From Streptomyces sp. SKN60 (lineage in GTDB: Bacteria; Actinomycetota; Actinomycetes; Streptomycetales; Streptomycetaceae), in assembly GCF_026236535.1 (NCBI RefSeq), contig NZ_JAHTMW010000020.1, forward strand, positions 62,001-126,000: a stretch of DNA of 64,000 nucleotides, read 5' to 3'. The notes under the pieces were generated by a model, which was not told where the DNA came from, searched no databases, and saw only the letters and a program-made list of their open reading frames with translations. Positions 60,455 to 64,000 of this stretch are shown one piece after another (within the stretch, counting starts at the first letter, position 1; the number at the start of each line of letters is the position of its first letter). The translations under genes and the position numbers were made by a program.

Positions 60455-62055
60455 TTGTCCCCGTTTGTTTCAGCCGTGCCGGCGGAGCAGTTGGACACGG
60501 TTCGAGTCGCCGTCTACGCGCGACAGTCCAAGGAGCGTCCCGATTCGTCCGAGGCGTCCCCGGACGGGCAGGTGGCGGCAGGTGCGTCGCTGGCGGCGAG
60601 CAGAGGGTGGAAGGTCGTTCACGCGTTCAAAGACGTTGGTCGGTCCGGTTGGGATCCCAATGCCGTCGCTTCGTCTCCGTACTCGAACCGTTCCTCGACA
60701 CCTCGAACCCGATCGGCGTCGCGATCTTCGCGTTGATCGCGGCGCTCGCGAAGCAGGACAGCGACATCAAGGCGGAGCGTCTGCGTGGGGCCAAGGACCA
60801 GATCAAGGCGGTCGGTGGCCGGCACTCCAGCTCCGCCCCGTACGGCATGAGAGCTGTCCGGGAGAAGATCGGCAACCTTGTCGTGTCCGTGCTTGAGCCG
60901 GACGAAGACAACCCGGAGCACGTCGAGATCGTCGAGCGCATGGTGGAGATGTCGTTGGCCGGAATCTCGGACAACAAGATCGCGACGACGCTGGAGTCGG
61001 AAGGCGTACCTGCCCTGGGAGAGGCGGAACGCCGTGCCAGCGAGAAGCGGATGCAGTCCATCAAGCAACGGCGCGTATCGAACGAGGACAGCCCCATTCG
61101 GTGGCGTGCTCAGACCGTGCGCTGGATTCTCTCCCACCCGGCCGTCGGAGGCCTCGCCAGCGAGCGTGTGAAGCGAGGCAAGGCGTACGTGAACGTCATC
61201 GCCCGGGACGAGGGCGGCGCGCCGCTGACGCCTCACCGGGGCGTGATCGCCGGGGCCAGGTGGCTGGAACTTCAGGAGATGCGCAGCAAGCGCAACAAGT
61301 CCAACAGACAGCCCGGCGGAGAGATCACACCCAGGCTCCTGAGCGGGTGGCGCTTCACAACCTGTGGAATCTGCACAGGCTCTATGGGGCAGACCAAGAA
61401 CAACGGCGGACAGGACTACTACATGTGCGCCAACCCCAAGGGCCACGGCGGTCTGAGCGTCAAACGCAAAGACGCTGACGACTACGTGGCCCGATGCGTC
61501 TGGGCGCGGCTTGCCGGTGTCGACGTCGACGACGACGGGGACAGGAAATGGCTGGCGGAGGCGGCGCTCCGATTCGCACTTCGATGCGATCTGTCCAGTG
61601 TCCAGGAGGAGAGGCGTGAGACGGCAGCGCACCTTGAGCACGTCCGAAACTCGATCGCCGAACTCCAGGCTGACCGCAAGGCGGGGCTCTACAGAGGGAG
61701 GGACGAGCTGGCCATGTGGCGCGCGACGATGACGCAGTACCGCGCCTTCGAGGACCGGTGCACAGACAGACTGGGAGAACTGGACGAGCACGCCGCCGCC
61801 GCGATTCAGGTTCCGTCCGCATGGCACGAACCGGGGGAGGACCCGTTGGGTCCTGGTTCCCCGTGGGCGGCATGGGATGTGTTCAAGCGCCGCGAGTTCC
61901 TTGACCTCTTCCTCTCCAGCGTCTCTGTCGGCCCCGGCCGGGACCCGGAGACCCGGAAGTACATCGCGATCGAGGACCGGGTGACTCTCCACTGGCGATG
62001 CCTTGCGTCGGATGAGGACCAGAAGGACGACGAAGAGACACCGGCTGTCCTCTGA
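60455..62055 (+). pseudogene. Serine recombinase (large phage/ICE-type integrase), broken by an internal frameshifting deletion
   Basis: The 5' part (60455 to about 60665) encodes the resolvase N-terminus with the catalytic Ser in VAVYARQSKER and then KDVGRSGWDPNAV. After about 60663 the coding sequence continues only in another frame: RFVSVLEPFLDTSNP, AIFALIAALAKQDSD, then the recombinase domain, zinc-ribbon Cys residues (TTCGICTGSMG, YYMCANPKG) and a coiled coil, to the stop at 62055. Roughly 45 residues of the catalytic domain, including the Arg-rich LDRLAR helix normally there, are missing. No integrase could be made. Base use is somewhat less GC-rich than its neighbours. No other element genes remain. 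Confidence 0.88.
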
Positions 62056-62066
62056 CGCCTGAGCCA

Positions 62067-62099
62067 AGCCCCGGTAGCCAATTGCGGACCGCCGGGGCT
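62067..62099 (+). terminator. Hairpin after the recombinase remnant
   Basis: Eight-base arms agccccgg/ccggggct with a 17-base loop, 12 bp after the stop. Confidence 0.6.
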
Positions 62100-62415
62100 A
62101 TCGCGTCTCGGCCGTCGCCCACGTCGTGTGAGGAGACAACCTCAGCCGAGGTACGGCTGATTGCGATTTTCCAGGTGATGCGTCAGTCGTAGACGCTGGG
62201 TGTGATGCATGGGCAGCGTGTCCAGCTCCGCGGGGAAGCCGCTCACGCCTGGTGGCTGCTGCACGACCGTCCCCGACCCGAGCGGTTCGGTCTGACCGTG
62301 ACCACCACGGGAGAGGCTGTGCGGCTGGTGGCCGCCGAGCGAGCCGTTCCCCTGGCCGGCTGATCCGCAAGGCCGCCCCGTCTGTGCGCCGCCCCGTGGC
62401 GCAGGGGCGGGGCTT
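62100..62415. other. Gap with AT-richer patch and one small reading frame
   Basis: Between the recombinase remnant and the SCO4848-type gene. Bases 62155-62200 (gctgattgcgattttccagg) are AT-richer, like the DNA upstream of the recombinase. The only coding candidate is the 52-codon frame at 62205-62363. GC-rich dyads at 62371-62413 precede the convergent stop. Confidence 0.4.
62205..62363 (+). CDS. Possible 52-residue protein
   Basis: ATG to TGA, with third positions about 85% G/C, no rare codons and a composition (AHAWWLLHDRPRPERFGLTV, Trp pair) unlike a random frame. There is no ribosome binding site worth the name and no family I recognise. It might be a leftover of the mobile element or a conserved small ORF. 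Low confidence. Confidence 0.3.
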   Translation: MHGQRVQLRGEAAHAWWLLHDRPRPERFGLTVTTTGEAVRLVAAERAVPLAG

Positions 62416-62655
62416 TTACTTGACCGCGTTCGCGCGGACGCCCCGGAAGCCGATCACGCCGACGGCCGTCCCCAGGATGAACGAGGTGACGGCGAGGGCC
62501 AGGTGCACCCAGAAGTACGCCGTCGGGTTTCCCGCGTCGTCGAAAGCGAGCCCGCTGCCGTCCTTGGCCAAGTTCTTCACGAAGGTCACCCAGATCACCC
62601 AGGACCAGATGCCGAACGCGAGCAGGAACCAGGAGACGCGGCGGCTGAGCTTCAT
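62416..62655 (-). CDS. SCO4848-family small membrane protein
   Basis: 79 residues with two membrane helices (VSWFLLAFGIWSWVIWVTFV, WVHLALAVTSFILGTAVGVIG) joined by a short loop FDDAGNPTAYF. It matches the SCO4848 family of actinobacteria as I remember it. The function is unknown. Divergent from the metallophosphoesterase gene (120 bp). Confidence 0.85.
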   Translation of the reverse strand: MKLSRRVSWFLLAFGIWSWVIWVTFVKNLAKDGSGLAFDDAGNPTAYFWVHLALAVTSFILGTAVGVIGFRGVRANAVK

Positions 62656-62775
62656 GGGGGTGTCCTTCGCAGTGGGGTGGCCGTGCCCTCCCAGTATCGA
62701 ACCGGCCGCGCGGGGCGCTGCCAGTGGGGGCAGTAGCGTGGGGGCCCGGCGGAGCGAAGAAGAGGCGGGGCGGGC

Positions 62776-64000
62776 GTGGGCGTGGTTCTGGTGGTGCTGG
62801 TACTGGTCGTGGTCCTGGGGCTGCTCGGGGGCGTGCACTGGTACGTGTGGCGGCGGCTCGTGCGGGATCTGACCGTGCCGGGCGGGGTGGCGCGGCGGGT
62901 CGGGACCGGGGTCGCGGTCGCGCTGCCGCTGCTTTCGGTCGGCGCGCTCGTCTCCGGGCGGGCCGGCGCGCCCTTCGTCCTGGAGCAGGTGCTCGCGTGG
63001 CCGGGCTTCCTGTGGCTCGCGGTGCTGCTGTACGTGACGCTCGCGCTGGCCGTCACCGAGCCGCTGCGGCCGCTGCTGCGGCGCCTGCTCGCCCGCCGGG
63101 CGGAGGCGCCTGCCGAGGTCCCGGCCGAGGTACCGGTGCCCGTGTCCGTACCGGCGGCGGCGCCCGAGCCCCCGGCGCCGGCCGCCCCCGAAACCCCCGA
63201 CCTCTCCCGGCGGCTGTTCGTCAACCGCGTCGTCTCCGGGTCCGCCGCCGCCGTCGCCCTCGGGACGGTCGGCTACGGCACGTACGGCGTGCTGCGCGGC
63301 CCGCGGGTGAAGCGGGTCACCGTCCCGCTCGCCAAGCTGCCGCGCGGGGCGCACGGTTACCGGATCGCGGTGGTCTCGGACATCCACCTCGGGCCGATCC
63401 TGGGCCGGGCGCACACCCAGCGGATCGTCGACACCATCAACGCCACCCAGCCCGATCTCGTCGCCGTCGTCGGCGACCTGGTCGACGGCACGGTGGCGAA
63501 CCTCGGCCCGGCCGCCGAGCCGCTCGCCCGGCTGAAGGCCCGCGACGGGGCCTTCTTCGTGACCGGGAACCACGAGTACTTCTCCGGCGCCGACGCCTGG
63601 GTCGACCACGTCCGCGAGCTCGGCCTGCGCCCGCTGCGCAACGCCCGGGTCGAGATCGGCGCCGGTTTCGACCTCGCCGGGGTCGACGACGTCGCCGGCG
63701 AGAGCGAGGGCCACGGGCCCGACTTCGGCAAGGCCCTCGGGGACCGCGACCGGTCCCGTACCGCCGTGCTCCTCGCCCACCAGCCGATCGTCATCGACGA
63801 CGCCGTCCGCCACGGCGTCGACCTCCAGCTCTCCGGCCACACCCACGGCGGCCAGCTCTGGCCCGGCAACCTCATCGCGGAACTGGCCAATCCCACCGTC
63901 GCGGGCCTGGAGCGGTACGGCGACACCCAGCTGTACGTCTCGCGCGGCGCGGGCGCCTGGGGACCCCCGGTCCGGGTCGGCGCGCCCTCCGACATCACCG
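62776..64000 (+). CDS. Membrane-anchored metallophosphoesterase, 3' end outside the window
   Basis: The frame is open from a GTG at 62776 to the window edge (408 codons). Four N-terminal membrane helices (VVLVVLVLVVVLGLLGG onward) and a Pro/Ala/Val linker (PAEVPAEVPVPVSVPAAAP) lead to a calcineurin-like phosphoesterase domain. Its metal motifs are complete so far: VSDIHLGP (D-x-H), VGDLVDG (G-D-x-x-D-G), TGNHEYF (G-N-H-E), LAHQP and SGHTHGGQLWP (G-H-T-H). This is the YkuE/YaeI-like group of membrane phosphodiesterases. The domain faces outward or inward depending on topology, which cannot be settled here. Confidence 0.9.
   Translation, partial: MGVVLVVLVLVVVLGLLGGVHWYVWRRLVRDLTVPGGVARRVGTGVAVALPLLSVGALVSGRAGAPFVLEQVLAWPGFLWLAVLLYVTLALAVTEPLRPLLRRLLARRAEAPAEVPAEVPVPVSVPAAAPEPPAPAAPETPDLSRRLFVNRVVSGSAAAVALGTVGYGTYGVLRGPRVKRVTVPLAKLPRGAHGYRIAVVSDIHLGPILGRAHTQRIVDTINATQPDLVAVVGDLVDGTVANLGPAAEPLARLKARDGAFFVTGNHEYFSGADAWVDHVRELGLRPLRNARVEIGAGFDLAGVDDVAGESEGHGPDFGKALGDRDRSRTAVLLAHQPIVIDDAVRHGVDLQLSGHTHGGQLWPGNLIAELANPTVAGLERYGDTQLYVSRGAGAWGPPVRVGAPSDIT

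Overview
The window is high-GC (third codon positions almost all G or C), densely packed actinobacterial chromosome. Codon use, GTG/TTG starts, G-rich ribosome binding sites and the gene order point to Streptomyces or a close relative. From guaA through icmB, sucCD, purNH, folD, mdh, glyA, trpS and a dacC-type carboxypeptidase, the order matches, from memory, the core arm of the S. coelicolor chromosome around SCO4785 to SCO4849. I see no tRNA, rRNA, CRISPR array, insertion sequence or biosynthetic gene cluster. The only sign of horizontally acquired DNA is one broken serine recombinase gene near 60.5-62 kb.

Layout. 0-8.2 kb: the end of guaA, a class II aldolase-like gene, an orphan membrane protein, a DoxX protein, and a PspC-centred envelope-stress unit (LiaF-like PspC protein divergent from a PspC-fused histidine kinase and its LuxR-type regulator). 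8.2-16.7 kb: cell-wall and DNA maintenance genes, with two paralogous NlpC/P60 hydrolases, PcrA/UvrD helicase, an M23 peptidase with a long Tyr-rich N-terminus and a secreted-type lipase/esterase. 16.9-25.5 kb: icmB, then a two-arm locus. DUF5691 and SWIM zinc-finger genes lie on one arm. The other arm is a translationally coupled operon of MoxR ATPase, DUF5682 protein and VWA protein. This is the best candidate in the window for a poorly understood multi-protein system. 25.9-39.5 kb: central metabolism (sucCD, purNH, folD, mdh) interleaved with membrane proteins and an unusual XRE-sigma-membrane fusion.

39.6-48.5 kb: an accessory-flavoured stretch of one-gene regulators and their likely targets: an XRE/membrane pair, a MocR regulator divergent from an AhpD-PEP-mutase pair, a DJ-1/AraC regulator, an EamA transporter, a YgiB/YgiC-like lipoprotein plus ATP-grasp pair, and a VapBC-type toxin-antitoxin module. 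48.6-53.2 kb: rocD, glyA preceded by a recognisable ZTP (pfl) riboswitch, trpS, and a 2H phosphoesterase. 53.2-59 kb: a cluster of DprE2, DprE1, PAP2 phosphatase, UbiA-type DPPR synthase, GtrA and BrkB/YihY proteins. These are the mycobacterial steps to decaprenyl-phosphoryl-arabinose, found here in an organism not known to make mycobacterial arabinogalactan. 58.9-64 kb: a D,D-carboxypeptidase whose 3' end overlaps BrkB by 131 bp, the recombinase remnant, a small SCO4848-type membrane protein, and a metallophosphoesterase cut by the window end.

How it works together. Much of the window serves the cell envelope: PspC/TCS, NlpC/P60 x2, M23, carboxypeptidase, and the DprE polyprenyl-sugar route. 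The purine, one-carbon and TCA genes are linked through folate: purN/purH consume 10-formyl-THF, while folD and glyA supply it. The ZTP sensor in front of glyA reads exactly that shortage. Convergent gene pairs are mostly separated by strong GC-rich hairpins lacking U-tracts, which probably act as bidirectional terminators.
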